Origin: CBDFGK01 sp965247075
Lineage (GTDB): Bacteria > Pseudomonadota > Gammaproteobacteria > Pseudomonadales > Halieaceae
Assembly: GCA_965247075.1 (NCBI GenBank)
Contig: CBDFGK010000003.1
Location: 558,001-622,000 of the forward strand
DNA length: 64,000 nucleotides
Direction of reading: 5' to 3'
Below are positions 34,658 through 43,567 of the stretch, in pieces. Within the stretch, counting starts at the first letter, position 1; the number at the start of each line of letters is the position of its first letter. A program made the position numbers and the translations under genes. Below the pieces are notes generated by a model. It was not told where the DNA came from and made no database searches. It worked only from the letters and a program-made list of their open reading frames with translations.

Positions 34658-34686
34658 AATGCCGCATACCAAGGGAGCCCAGTACT

Positions 34687-35358
34687 ATGAGTAATTACCT
34701 GATAGCCCCATCGATACTATCTGCCGATTTTGCACGACTGGGGGAGGAAGTTGATACTGTGCTCGCCGCCGGCGCCGATATCGTGCACTTCGATGTAATG
34801 GATAATCACTATGTGCCTAACCTGACCATTGGTCCCATGGTGTGCAAAGCGCTGCGTTCACACGGCGTCACTGCCCCGATTGATGTACATTTGATGGTTA
34901 GCCCGGTAGACCGCCTGGTGGGCGATTTCGCCGACGCCGGCGCTACTTACATCACCTTTCATCCAGATGCCTCTACCCACGTCGATCGTACCTTGCAGAT
35001 GATTCGTGCAACTGGTTGCAAGTCGGGTCTGGTCTTCAATCCGGCAGTTGGTCTGGATGTGCTCAAATACCTGATGGACAAGGTGGACATGGTGTTGTTG
35101 ATGTCGGTGAATCCCGGTTTTGGCGGCCAGGGCTTTATACCGGCTACACTGGGCAAGCTGCGCGAAGCGCGGACCTTGATCGATGCGAGTGGTCAGGATA
35201 TTCGCCTTGAAGTCGACGGCGGGGTTTCGGCTAAAAATATCAGCGAGATTGCCGCCGCCGGCGCCGATACGTTTGTCGCCGGCTCGGCCATATTCAATGC
35301 TGCAAGCTACCGGGATGTGATCGACCAAATGCGCGTGGAATTGGCAGCCGTTGCGTAA
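34687..35358 (+). CDS. rpe: Ribulose-phosphate 3-epimerase
   Basis: 223 residues, a complete TIM barrel. APSILSADFARLGEE, the metal/catalytic segment VHFDVMDNHYVPNLTIGP, IDVHLMV, and the phosphate-binding VDGGVS identify Rpe. It interconverts ribulose-5-P and xylulose-5-P in the pentose phosphate pathway. In Pseudomonas the next gene is usually gph followed by trpE; here gph is absent and the trp leader begins right at the rpe end, with the -35 box overlapping its last codons. Confidence 0.97.
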   Translation: MSNYLIAPSILSADFARLGEEVDTVLAAGADIVHFDVMDNHYVPNLTIGPMVCKALRSHGVTAPIDVHLMVSPVDRLVGDFADAGATYITFHPDASTHVDRTLQMIRATGCKSGLVFNPAVGLDVLKYLMDKVDMVLLMSVNPGFGGQGFIPATLGKLREARTLIDASGQDIRLEVDGGVSAKNISEIAAAGADTFVAGSAIFNAASYRDVIDQMRVELAAVA

Positions 35359-35378
35359 GCAATGCGCTGCGGTACAAT
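35351..35378 (+). promoter_or_regulatory. Sigma-70 promoter for the trp leader
   Basis: TTGCGT and TACAAT spaced 16 bp apart, with the -35 overlapping the rpe stop region. Transcription would begin near 35385, about 20 bp before the leader peptide start. This fits a dedicated trpE promoter. Confidence 0.6.
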
Positions 35379-35405
35379 GACTTCTATTTTGTCCTGGAGA
35401 CTGCT

Positions 35406-35474
35406 GTGAAAACAGCTGGACATTCAATTGTCGGCATCCTGTCGATGTGTGCAATAAACCGCTGGCGATGGTAG
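35406..35474 (+). CDS. Candidate trp leader peptide
   Basis: A 22-codon ORF from GTG 35406, preceded by TGGAGA 6 bp upstream. It ends Arg-Trp-Arg-Trp-stop, with both Trp codons immediately before the stop. Trp-rich leader peptides of this kind control attenuation of trpE. It lies between a promoter and a long inverted repeat with a T-run, 55 bp before trpE. No ORF finder with a normal length cut-off would report it. Confidence 0.65.
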   Translation: MKTAGHSIVGILSMCAINRWRW

Positions 35475-35513
35475 CCAGGGTAGACGCACGACTATTGAAT
35501 GTAACCGATTTTT
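35420..35513 (+). terminator. Candidate trp attenuator structure
   Basis: ACATTCAATTGTCG (35420-35433) can pair with CGACTATTGAATGT (35489-35502) at 13 of 14 positions, followed shortly by five T (35509-35513). Between the arms a smaller hairpin, CTGGC with GCCAG (35462-35478), spans the Trp codons. A ribosome paused at those Trp codons could decide which pairing forms. The mechanism is inferred; the long-range arm spacing is unusual for a simple attenuator. Confidence 0.55.
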
Positions 35514-35528
35514 CTCTGAGGAAGTCCC

Positions 35529-37037
35529 ATGACACCGCAACAATTTGCTGTCCTGGCAGCACAGGACTACAACCGCATACCCGTTAGCCGCGCAGTGCTG
35601 GCTGACACCGAAACTCCGTTGAGTGCCTATATCAAGCTTGCCGATGGCCCTTATTCCTACCTTCTGGAATCCGTGCAGGGCGGTGAAAAGTGGGGGCGTT
35701 ACTCCATCATTGGCTTGCCCTGCCGTACGCTGTTGAAGGTCAGTGGCTACCGGGTTGAGGTGATTACCGATGATGTTGTCGTCGAGCAATCCGAGGTAGA
35801 AGATCCACTGGCCTTCGTGGAGGCTTTTCAGCAGCGTTACCGCATCCCCCAAGTGAAAGACCTGCCGGTTTTTCACGGTGGTCTGGTCGGCTATTTTGGT
35901 TATGACACGGTGCGCTATATTGAGCCTCGTCTGCGCAACAGTATGCCGGTGGATGAACTGGGCACCCCCGATATTCTTTTGATGCTCTCTGAAGAGCTTG
36001 TTGTCTTCGATAATCTCGCCGGTACATTGCAATTGGTGGTCAATGTCGACCCCACTGTCGACAATGCCTGGGACACTGCCCAGTTGCGACTCGATGCGTT
36101 GCAGGCGCGTCTGCGCGAACCTACACCGGCACTGGCAGAGATAGATCTTGGCGCGGCCCGGCAGGCGCGTGCTGAGCAGATTATTCCCGAGAGTGAGTTT
36201 CGCTCACATTTTACCCAGGATCAGTACTTTGCGGCCGTTGATGCCATCAAGGAGTATGTGCTGGCGGGGGATGTGATGCAGGTGGTGCCTTCCCAGCGCC
36301 TGAGCCTGCCCTTCACGGCTGCGCCGCTGGATTTGTACCGGGCACTGCGCAATCTCAACCCTTCTCCCTACATGTATTTTCTGGATCTGGAAGACTTTCA
36401 TATCGTCGGCTCTTCACCGGAAATCCTGGCGCGCCTGGAAGAGGGTGTGGTTACAGTGCGGCCAATCGCAGGCACCCGCAGGCGCGGTCGCAGTGAAGAA
36501 GAAGATATAGCCCTGCAAGAAGAATTGTTGGCAGACCCCAAGGAAATTGCTGAACACCTCATGCTGATTGACCTGGGCCGCAACGATGTTGGTCGAATCG
36601 CCAAAATAGGCTCTGTTGAGCTGACTGAAAAAATGGTGGTAGAAAAATATTCGCATGTCATGCACATCGTATCGAAAGTGACCGGAGAGTTGCTTGAAGG
36701 CAAGACCGCTGTGGACGTGCTGCGCGCATCGCTGCCGGCGGGAACTCTCAGTGGAGCCCCCAAAATCAGGGCCATGGAAATTATCGACGAACTGGAGCCT
36801 GTGAAACGCGGAGTTTATGGCGGCGCGGTTGGCTACATATCATGGCAGGGTGATATGGACACGGCGATTGCCATTCGCACGGCTGTGGTCAAGAACGAGG
36901 TGCTCTACATCCAGGCCGGTGGGGGGGTGGTTGCGGACTCGGTCCCCCGGCTGGAATACAAGGAAACCATGAACAAGGCCAGGGCCATGTTCCGGGCTGC
37001 CGCCATGGTGAAATCCGGTGCCAAAGGGGGGCAGTAA
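35529..37037 (+). CDS. trpE: Anthranilate synthase component I
   Basis: 502 residues. The N-terminal feedback site contains SYLLESVQGGEKWGRYSI (the LLES element binds Trp). The chorismate-binding domain follows, with PIAGTRRRG, HLMLIDLGRNDVGRI and LPAGTLSGAPKIRAM. It makes anthranilate from chorismate using ammonia supplied by TrpG. GAGGAAG lies just before the ATG. It is preceded by a leader peptide and attenuator-like structure, so transcription should respond to Trp-tRNA. trpG starts 2 bp after its stop. Confidence 0.97.
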   Translation: MTPQQFAVLAAQDYNRIPVSRAVLADTETPLSAYIKLADGPYSYLLESVQGGEKWGRYSIIGLPCRTLLKVSGYRVEVITDDVVVEQSEVEDPLAFVEAFQQRYRIPQVKDLPVFHGGLVGYFGYDTVRYIEPRLRNSMPVDELGTPDILLMLSEELVVFDNLAGTLQLVVNVDPTVDNAWDTAQLRLDALQARLREPTPALAEIDLGAARQARAEQIIPESEFRSHFTQDQYFAAVDAIKEYVLAGDVMQVVPSQRLSLPFTAAPLDLYRALRNLNPSPYMYFLDLEDFHIVGSSPEILARLEEGVVTVRPIAGTRRRGRSEEEDIALQEELLADPKEIAEHLMLIDLGRNDVGRIAKIGSVELTEKMVVEKYSHVMHIVSKVTGELLEGKTAVDVLRASLPAGTLSGAPKIRAMEIIDELEPVKRGVYGGAVGYISWQGDMDTAIAIRTAVVKNEVLYIQAGGGVVADSVPRLEYKETMNKARAMFRAAAMVKSGAKGGQ

Positions 37038-37038
37038 T

Positions 37039-37623
37039 ATGTTACTTATGATCGATAATTACGACTCCTTTACCTACAATGTGGTGCAATATCTCGGTGA
37101 GCTGGGTGCTGAGGTACATGTTGTCCGCAACGACCAGATTGACGTCGCGGCCATTGCAGCGCTGCAGCCGGAAAAAATCGCTATATCTCCCGGTCCCTGT
37201 ACGCCCAATGAAGCGGGCGTATCCATGGCGGTTATCGAGGCCTTTGCAGGGCAGCTACCCATACTGGGTATTTGCCTTGGTCACCAGAGCATAGGACAGG
37301 TTTTCGGCGGCCGCATTGTGCGCGCCAGACAGGTTATGCACGGCAAAACCTCGCCTGTGCACCATCGGGGCGAAGGGGTTTTTGCTGGCCTCAGCAATCC
37401 ATTTGAAGCAACCCGTTATCATTCACTGGTTATTGAACAGGTCAGTCTGCCGGACTGCCTGAAGATAACCGCCTGGACCGAAACCGAAGCCGGCGATATG
37501 GATGAGATCATGGGTGTGCGTCATCGAGAATTGCCAGTAGAGGGTGTGCAGTTTCACCCGGAATCCATTTTGACGGCGCACGGTCACGATTTGTTGCGCA
37601 ATTTCCTCAACCAGGGAGCGTGA
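37039..37623 (+). CDS. trpG: Anthranilate synthase component II (amidotransferase)
   Basis: 194 residues from ATG 37039; the frame opens earlier but the family start is MLLMIDNYDSFTYN and GGGGGG lies before it. The class I glutamine amidotransferase nucleophile is in GICLGHQSIGQ, with the His-Glu partners in QFHPESILTAHG. It gives ammonia to TrpE. It sits tightly between trpE and trpD. Confidence 0.96.
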   Translation: MLLMIDNYDSFTYNVVQYLGELGAEVHVVRNDQIDVAAIAALQPEKIAISPGPCTPNEAGVSMAVIEAFAGQLPILGICLGHQSIGQVFGGRIVRARQVMHGKTSPVHHRGEGVFAGLSNPFEATRYHSLVIEQVSLPDCLKITAWTETEAGDMDEIMGVRHRELPVEGVQFHPESILTAHGHDLLRNFLNQGA

Positions 37624-37627
37624 GGCT

Positions 37628-38662
37628 ATGAATATTCAAGCAGCAATTGCAACATTGGTTGATGGTGACGACCTCACCAGCGAACAGATGCAGTCTGCCA
37701 TGCACCGGATTATGAGTGGCGAGGCGACGCCGGCACAGATTGGTGCTTTTCTGGTGGCTTTGCGTGTCAAGGGTGAAACCATTGATGAGCTTGCTGCGGC
37801 CACCATGGTCATGCGCGAATTGGCCACGACCGTTGAGACCAGCGACGAACACCTGGTCGACATTGTGGGTACCGGCGGAGATGGTGCCAATTTGTTCAAT
37901 GTATCTACTGCGGCGGCTTTCGTGGTCGCCGCCGCCGGTGGTCGTGTCGCCAAGCACGGCAATCGCTCTGTCTCCAGCACCAGCGGTAGTTCAGATGTGC
38001 TGGCAAGTATGGGAGTGACGGTGGAGCTGACACCGGAGCAGGTGGCGCGCTGTATCGACGAAGTTGGCATGGGGTTTATGTTTGCTCCCAGCCACCACAG
38101 TGCGATGAAGCATGCGGCTGGCCCACGCCAGGAACTGGGCCTGCGCACCTTGTTTAATATGCTGGGGCCGATGACCAATCCGGCCGGCGTAAAGCGCCAG
38201 GTCATTGGTGTGTTTACGCCAGAATTTTGCCGGCCGATGGTGGAGGTGCTCAAACGCTTGGGCAGTGAGCATGTGATGGTAGTGCATGGCCAGGACGGCC
38301 TGGATGAGGCGAGTATAGCGACGCCCACTCATGTTGCCGAGTTGTTGGACGGCACTATTACCGAGTATGAGATCAAGCCGGAAGACTTTGGTATCGCGTC
38401 GGCCAGCCTGGATGGGCTTGCAGTGACCAGCAGCGAGCAGTCGTTCGCATTGATCAAGAGCGCCCTGTCTGGCGAGAAAAGTGAGGCCGCCGGCAAGGCC
38501 GCCAGGATAATTGCACTCAATGCAGGTATGGCGATTTACGTTAGTGGGGTTGCCGCCACTCTGGCAGATGGCGTGCAGATGGCAGAAGATGCCATCGGCA
38601 GTGGCGCAGCGCTGCAAAAGATTGAAGAGCTGGCGCAGTTTACCCAGTTACTGCAAGCATGA
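37628..38662 (+). CDS. trpD: Anthranilate phosphoribosyltransferase
   Basis: 344 residues. GTGGDGANLFNVSTAAAFV (PRPP site) and KHGNRSVSSTSGSSDVL (anthranilate and metal binding) are diagnostic. It joins anthranilate to PRPP. It begins 4 bp after the trpG stop and overlaps trpC by 4 bp (ATGA). The operon lacks trpF, trpB and trpA, as in Pseudomonas. Confidence 0.97.
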   Translation: MNIQAAIATLVDGDDLTSEQMQSAMHRIMSGEATPAQIGAFLVALRVKGETIDELAAATMVMRELATTVETSDEHLVDIVGTGGDGANLFNVSTAAAFVVAAAGGRVAKHGNRSVSSTSGSSDVLASMGVTVELTPEQVARCIDEVGMGFMFAPSHHSAMKHAAGPRQELGLRTLFNMLGPMTNPAGVKRQVIGVFTPEFCRPMVEVLKRLGSEHVMVVHGQDGLDEASIATPTHVAELLDGTITEYEIKPEDFGIASASLDGLAVTSSEQSFALIKSALSGEKSEAAGKAARIIALNAGMAIYVSGVAATLADGVQMAEDAIGSGAALQKIEELAQFTQLLQA

Positions 38663-39462
38663 GTGCACCGACACCGACCATCCTGCGCGAGATTATTGCC
38701 CGCAAGTGGCAGGAAGTCAGCGACCGCACCGCAGCTTGTTCGGTATCTGAACTGCAGCGGCGCATCGACACACAAACGCCCTGTCGTGGCTTTGCGGCGT
38801 CTATGCAGCAGCGTGTTGCCGCGGGCCAGTCGGCGGTCATTGCGGAAGCCAAGCGTGCCTCACCCAGCAACGGCGTCATTCGCGAGAGCTTCGACCCGGC
38901 GGCGATTGCCCGCAGCTACCGGCAGGGCGGTGCGACCTGCTTGTCAGTGCTCACCGATGTCGACTTTTTCCAGGGCGCAGACAGTTATCTGCAGGCGGCG
39001 CGAGCGGCCTGTGAACTGCCGGTAATTCGTAAGGATTTTATGGTTGACAGTTATCAGGTGGTTGAGGCGCGGGCTATTGGAGCGGATTGCATTTTGCTGA
39101 TTGTGGCCGTGCTGGAAGACGGACAGATGACAGAATTGAATGCGGCCGCCCGCGAACTGGGTATGGATGTGCTGATCGAAGTTCACGACCGGGACGAGCT
39201 GGAGCGCTCATTGCCACTGGGCAATGTATTGGTGGGAATTAATAATCGGGATCTGCACAGCTTCGAGATGCGACTGGAGACCACCTGGGAACTACTGCCA
39301 CATATTCCCGCGGACCGCCTGACTGTGACTGAGAGTGGCATTCACACCACTGGCGACGTACAGGCTATGCGGGAGCACAATGTGCACGCGTTTCTGGTTG
39401 GAGAAGCGTTTATGCGGGCCGAACAACCCGGTGAGAAGCTGGCAGAACTATTTGCCGGCTAG
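38659..39462 (+). CDS. trpC: Indole-3-glycerol phosphate synthase
   Basis: 267 residues, a stand-alone TrpC with no TrpF fusion. The TIM-barrel signatures AEAKRASPSNGVI, LSVLTDVDFFQG and VIRKDFMVDSYQV, then VGINNRDLHSFE and VTESGI, match the family. It closes the indole ring to make indole-glycerol phosphate. It ends the trpEGDC run and is followed by a hairpin-forming palindrome before the convergent coq7. Confidence 0.97.
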   Translation: MSAPTPTILREIIARKWQEVSDRTAACSVSELQRRIDTQTPCRGFAASMQQRVAAGQSAVIAEAKRASPSNGVIRESFDPAAIARSYRQGGATCLSVLTDVDFFQGADSYLQAARAACELPVIRKDFMVDSYQVVEARAIGADCILLIVAVLEDGQMTELNAAARELGMDVLIEVHDRDELERSLPLGNVLVGINNRDLHSFEMRLETTWELLPHIPADRLTVTESGIHTTGDVQAMREHNVHAFLVGEAFMRAEQPGEKLAELFAG

Positions 39463-39620
39463 CGTTTCCGGCTAGTGGGTACCAAATACGACGATCGTCG
39501 AGCAGGGCGGGCGCAACATGGGACCCAGGCCTATGGAAATGTTGCCAATTGGCATGGACGGCTGTTCTGCCTACGACGTTATGGCGATATTGCGAAAGTC
39601 ACGCCAGAATGTGGTAGCAC

Positions 39621-39645
39621 GGAGTCAGAGTCCAGACTCTGACCC
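39621..39645. repeat. REP-like palindrome between trpC and coq7
   Basis: GTCAGAGTC and GACTCTGAC arms separated by CA, with GG/CC outer bases. It is placed between two convergent genes, so it could end transcription in both directions. The half-site word also occurs at 25412 and 57245. Confidence 0.6.
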
Positions 39646-39659
39646 CGGCCGATGGCCCA

Positions 39660-40304
39660 TCAAACCCGATAGCTGCTGCTGGTCATCACTTTTGAAACTG
39701 CGGCCATCGCCCGCTTGACCGGTTGCGGAAAATTTTCACCGCCGGCTTGCAGCGCCAGGTCGCCGTGGCGCTGCTCGTCCGCCAGCATTTGCTCAAGAAT
39801 TTTTCGGCTGCGCTGATCTGCTTGCGGTATTTGTTGCAGGTGATCGGTGATGTGTTCACAGACACGCTCTTCCGTGGCGGCGACAAACCCCAGGCTCCAG
39901 CGATCGCCGGCTACGCCCGCCACAGCACCCAGTGCGAAGGACAGGCCATACCAGATTGGATTGAGACGGCTGGTGTGACTACCCAGTTGTCGCAAGCGCT
40001 CTTCGCACCAAACCAGGTGGTCCACTTCTTCGGCGGCGGCTTGTTCCATTTTCTCCCTGACCCAGGGCAGCTTGGCAGTTAAGGCCTGACCCTGGTAAAG
40101 CGCCTGGGCACAGACTTCGCCGGTGTGGTTCACCCGCATCAGCCCGGCCACATGGCGGCGTTCTCCCGGAGCCAGCTCCGCCTCGGGCTCGCAGCCTGCC
40201 GGAGAACTGCGCTGGGCCGCGTTGGCATTGCCGCTGAGAGTGCGCAATACCTGGTCGGCATTGCCGATTAGTTGGTCCAGAAAGGATAATTTTCGCGGCG
40301 TCAT
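39660..40304 (-). CDS. coq7: 3-demethoxyubiquinol 3-hydroxylase Coq7
   Basis: 214 residues. The di-iron ligands are seen as two half-sites: MRVNHTGEVCAQ and EEVDHLVWCEERL in the first, EERVCEHITDHL and ADEQRHGDLA in the second. It adds the last hydroxyl in ubiquinone synthesis; in gammaproteobacteria Coq7 replaces UbiF in some lineages, including Pseudomonas. It follows purD on the same strand by 17 bp and converges with trpC. Confidence 0.95.
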   Translation of the reverse strand: MTPRKLSFLDQLIGNADQVLRTLSGNANAAQRSSPAGCEPEAELAPGERRHVAGLMRVNHTGEVCAQALYQGQALTAKLPWVREKMEQAAAEEVDHLVWCEERLRQLGSHTSRLNPIWYGLSFALGAVAGVAGDRWSLGFVAATEERVCEHITDHLQQIPQADQRSRKILEQMLADEQRHGDLALQAGGENFPQPVKRAMAAVSKVMTSSSYRV

Positions 40305-40321
40305 AGGACTATTGTAGCGAA

Positions 40322-41611
40322 TTATTCGCCCTTTTCCCTGGCCAGGGCCCGCCAGCCGATATCGCGGCGGTGGATGGCGCCTTGCCAGTGGATTTTATCA
40401 ACACCGCGATAGGCATTGGACTGCGCCTCGGCAATACTGTCGCCCAGGCCGGTAACACACAGCACTCTGCCGCCATTGGTGACGATATCGCCCTCGTTAA
40501 CTGCTGTGCCGGCATGGAATACCTTGGTGTCATCAGTGTCGACGGTATCGAGGCCAGCGATCACCATGCCCTTGTCATAAGCGCCAGGGTATCCACCTGC
40601 GGCCAATACTACGCCCACGGCTTGTCGTGGGTCCCACTGGGTAGTGACCTGATCGAGGTCGCCGTCAAGAGCGGCATTGCACAGTTCACACAGGTCAGAC
40701 TGTAGCCGCATCATAATGGGCTGGGTCTCGGGGTCACCGAACCGACAGTTGTACTCGATGACCTTGGGGCTGCCATCGGCAGCAATCATTAGTCCCGCAT
40801 ACAGGAAGCCGGTGTAGGGCACGCCTTCTGCGGCCATTCCCACCACGGTGGGGAGAATTACCTCATCCATAATGCGCTGATGCACTTGTTCGGTGACCAC
40901 CGGGGCCGGCGAATAGGCACCCATGCCGCCGGTATTGGGGCCGGTATCGCCCTCGCCCAGGCGTTTGTGATCCTGACTGGTGGCCATGGGCAGTATGTTT
41001 TTGCCATCCACCAGGACAATAAAGCTGGCTTCTTCGCCCTCCAGAAATTCTTCGATGACGACTCTGCAACCGGCTTCGCCAAAGGCGTTGCCCGATAGCA
41101 TATCTGTTACCGCGGCCTCCGCCTGGGCCAGTGTTGCGGCGACGACAACCCCTTTACCCGCCGCTAAGCCATCGGCTTTCACCACAATAGGCGCACCCTG
41201 TTCGCGCAGGTAGGCCAGGGCGGGCTCCGGTTCCGTGAAGTTGCCATAGGCGCCGGAGGGAATATTATGGCGAGCCAAAAAGTCTTTGGTAAAGGCTTTT
41301 GAGCCCTCCAGTTGGGAGGCGGCGGCAGTTGGGCCAAAGCAGCGTAAACCGCGCTCGGCAAAGTAATCGACTACTCCGTCAACCAGCGGCGCCTCCGGTC
41401 CGACGATGGTCAGGCCAACGCCGTTGGCCGCCGCGAAATCAGCCAGGCCGGCAAAATCGTCTACCGCAATATTGACATTCCCCATGCTCGCTTCGAGGGC
41501 CGTGCCGGCATTGCCGGGGGCAACAAATACCGTGTCAGCCGAGGGGGATTGGGCCGCTTTCCATGCCAGCGCATGCTCGCGGCCGCCGCTTCCGATTACC
41601 AGTACATTCAT
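40322..41611 (-). CDS. purD: Phosphoribosylamine-glycine ligase
   Basis: 429 residues, ATP-grasp enzyme. MNVLVIGSGGREHALAWKAA at the start, EASFIVLVDGK and the metal-site EYNCRFGDPETQPIM identify PurD. It ligates glycine to phosphoribosylamine, step two of purine synthesis. It follows purH by 17 bp in the usual purH-purD pair. Confidence 0.97.
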   Translation of the reverse strand: MNVLVIGSGGREHALAWKAAQSPSADTVFVAPGNAGTALEASMGNVNIAVDDFAGLADFAAANGVGLTIVGPEAPLVDGVVDYFAERGLRCFGPTAAASQLEGSKAFTKDFLARHNIPSGAYGNFTEPEPALAYLREQGAPIVVKADGLAAGKGVVVAATLAQAEAAVTDMLSGNAFGEAGCRVVIEEFLEGEEASFIVLVDGKNILPMATSQDHKRLGEGDTGPNTGGMGAYSPAPVVTEQVHQRIMDEVILPTVVGMAAEGVPYTGFLYAGLMIAADGSPKVIEYNCRFGDPETQPIMMRLQSDLCELCNAALDGDLDQVTTQWDPRQAVGVVLAAGGYPGAYDKGMVIAGLDTVDTDDTKVFHAGTAVNEGDIVTNGGRVLCVTGLGDSIAEAQSNAYRGVDKIHWQGAIHRRDIGWRALAREKGE

Positions 41612-41628
41612 AGCCGGTTGTCGCGCTA

Positions 41629-43203
41629 TCAGTGGCGGAAATGGCGCATGCCGGTGAACACCATGGCCATATTGTTTGCGTCAGCGGCGGCAATAACTTC
41701 CTCATCGCGGATTGAGCCGCCGGGTTGAATCACTGCGGCGATGCCCACGCCGGCTGCGTTTTCGATGCCATCGCGGAACGGGAAGAAAGCATCGGAGGCC
41801 ATCACGGAGCCCTTTACTTCAAGGCCGGCGTGCTCCGCCTTGATTGCCGCAATACGTGCGGAATTGATGCGACTCATCTGGCCGGCACCAACGCCGATGG
41901 TCCGGCCGGCACCGGCATAGACAATGGCATTGGATTTAACGTACTTGGCAACTTTCCAGGCGAATAACAGATCCTGCATCTCTGCTTCACTGGGTTGGCG
42001 CCGGCTGACAATGGTGAGGTCGCCGGCACGTACCATGCCCAGGTCGCGATCCTGAATCAGCAGGCCTCCGGTGACGCGTTTGTAATCAAAAGCGGCCGTA
42101 GAAGCTGACCACTGGCCACAGCATAAAACGCGTACATTGGTTTTACCGGCGGTCGCCGCCAGGGCCTCGTCGCCGATGGATGGTGCAATGATAACCTCGA
42201 CGAACTGGCGTTCAATGATCGCCGCCGCGGTTGCCGCATCCAACTCTCGGTTAAACGCAATGATGCCGCCAAAGGCAGACTCCGGATCAGTGGCAAAGGC
42301 GCGATCATAGGCCTCACCAATAGTTGCCGCGACTGCAACTCCGCAGGGGTTGGCATGTTTGACGATAACGCAGGCGGGAGCGTCAAAGTTCTTCACACAC
42401 TCCAGGGCGGCATCTGTGTCGGCTACATTGTTATAGGACAGCGCCTTGCCCTGTAGCTGCTGTGCTGTGGCGATGCCGGCTTCCTGTGGAGTGCTCTCGA
42501 CATAAAACGCAGCGCTCTGGTGAGGGTTTTCTCCGTAGCGCATTTCCCGGGTCTTGTGGAACTGGGTGGAGTAGGTGCGCGGAAACTGTTCACTGCCGCC
42601 CTCTACCAGGCGGCCAAAGTGATTGGCGATGGCGCCGTCGTAAGCAGCCGTGTGTTCATAGGCGCGGATGGCGAGGTCAAAACGGGTCTGGAAGCTGGTG
42701 GCACCGCCATTGTTGCTCATCTCTGCCAGTACGCGAGAATAATCAGCGGCATTGACCACGATATTGACGAAGCGGTGATTTTTCGCGGCCGCCCGCACCA
42801 TGGTCGGCCCGCCGATATCGATATTCTCTACCGCATCTTCGAGGCTGCAATCGGGCTTTGCCACGGTCTGCTCGAACGGATAGAGATTGACCACCACCAT
42901 ATCGATGGGCTCAATGCCGTGCTCGGCCATGACTTCATCGTCGGTACCGCGACGGGCGAGAATGCCGCCATAAACCTTCGGGTGCAGGGTTTTTACACGG
43001 CCGTCCAGCATCTCCGGAAAGCCGGTGTAGGCAGAGATTTCGGTGACATCAATGTCATTCTCTTCCAACAACCGGAAGGTGCCGCCGGTGGAGAGTATTG
43101 CTACATTTTGCTCGCGCAGGCCGCGCGCGAATTCGGTGATGCCGGTTTTGTCAGATACGCTGAGCAGGGCACGCTTGACAGCAACCATATTGGGTTCGCT
43201 CAT
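41629..43203 (-). CDS. purH: Bifunctional AICAR transformylase/IMP cyclohydrolase
   Basis: 524 residues. The N-terminal MGS-like cyclohydrolase domain starts RALLSVSDKTGITEFA. The AICAR transformylase domain has RYGENPHQSAAFYVE, CVIVKHANPCGVAVA and the C-terminal SDAFFPFRDGIENAA. It performs the last two steps to IMP. It is followed by purD and preceded, across a 49-bp gap, by fis on the same strand. Confidence 0.98.
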   Translation of the reverse strand: MSEPNMVAVKRALLSVSDKTGITEFARGLREQNVAILSTGGTFRLLEENDIDVTEISAYTGFPEMLDGRVKTLHPKVYGGILARRGTDDEVMAEHGIEPIDMVVVNLYPFEQTVAKPDCSLEDAVENIDIGGPTMVRAAAKNHRFVNIVVNAADYSRVLAEMSNNGGATSFQTRFDLAIRAYEHTAAYDGAIANHFGRLVEGGSEQFPRTYSTQFHKTREMRYGENPHQSAAFYVESTPQEAGIATAQQLQGKALSYNNVADTDAALECVKNFDAPACVIVKHANPCGVAVAATIGEAYDRAFATDPESAFGGIIAFNRELDAATAAAIIERQFVEVIIAPSIGDEALAATAGKTNVRVLCCGQWSASTAAFDYKRVTGGLLIQDRDLGMVRAGDLTIVSRRQPSEAEMQDLLFAWKVAKYVKSNAIVYAGAGRTIGVGAGQMSRINSARIAAIKAEHAGLEVKGSVMASDAFFPFRDGIENAAGVGIAAVIQPGGSIRDEEVIAAADANNMAMVFTGMRHFRH

Positions 43204-43252
43204 GGCTATTTGGTATTGTTGCTAAACGGGAGGGGCCGGATCGCAGTGCCGC

Positions 43253-43567
43253 TCAGACATCGCTGCTGTTGAGTAAGCCGTGTTGCTTGAGCTTCTTGCG
43301 AAGGGTGCCTCGATTGAGACCCAACATGCGTGAGGCCTTGGTTTGGTTGTTGCGTGTGTAGTGCATTATCTGTTCCAGCAAAGGCCCTTCCACTTCGGTC
43401 AATACCATCCGGTAGACCTCCGTGCCCAGTTGTCCGTCCAGTTGTTCCAGGTAGGTCTTGACGGCGACGGTGACGCTGTCGCGCAGGGAAGTCCCTTTGC
43501 CATTGTCCTTGGATTGATCCTTCACTGTTTGCGGCGCCTTGTCGAGCAGGTTGTCCCCCATCATCAT
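43253..43567 (-). CDS. fis: DNA-binding protein Fis
   Basis: 104 residues. The C-terminal helix-turn-helix is QTKASRMLGLNRGTLRKKLK, and the preceding helix LLEQIMHYTRNN completes the Fis fold. Fis bends DNA and shapes rRNA promoters and the nucleoid. Its start overlaps the dusB stop (ATGATGATG), the classic dusB-fis operon of gammaproteobacteria. Confidence 0.96.
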   Translation of the reverse strand: MMMGDNLLDKAPQTVKDQSKDNGKGTSLRDSVTVAVKTYLEQLDGQLGTEVYRMVLTEVEGPLLEQIMHYTRNNQTKASRMLGLNRGTLRKKLKQHGLLNSSDV

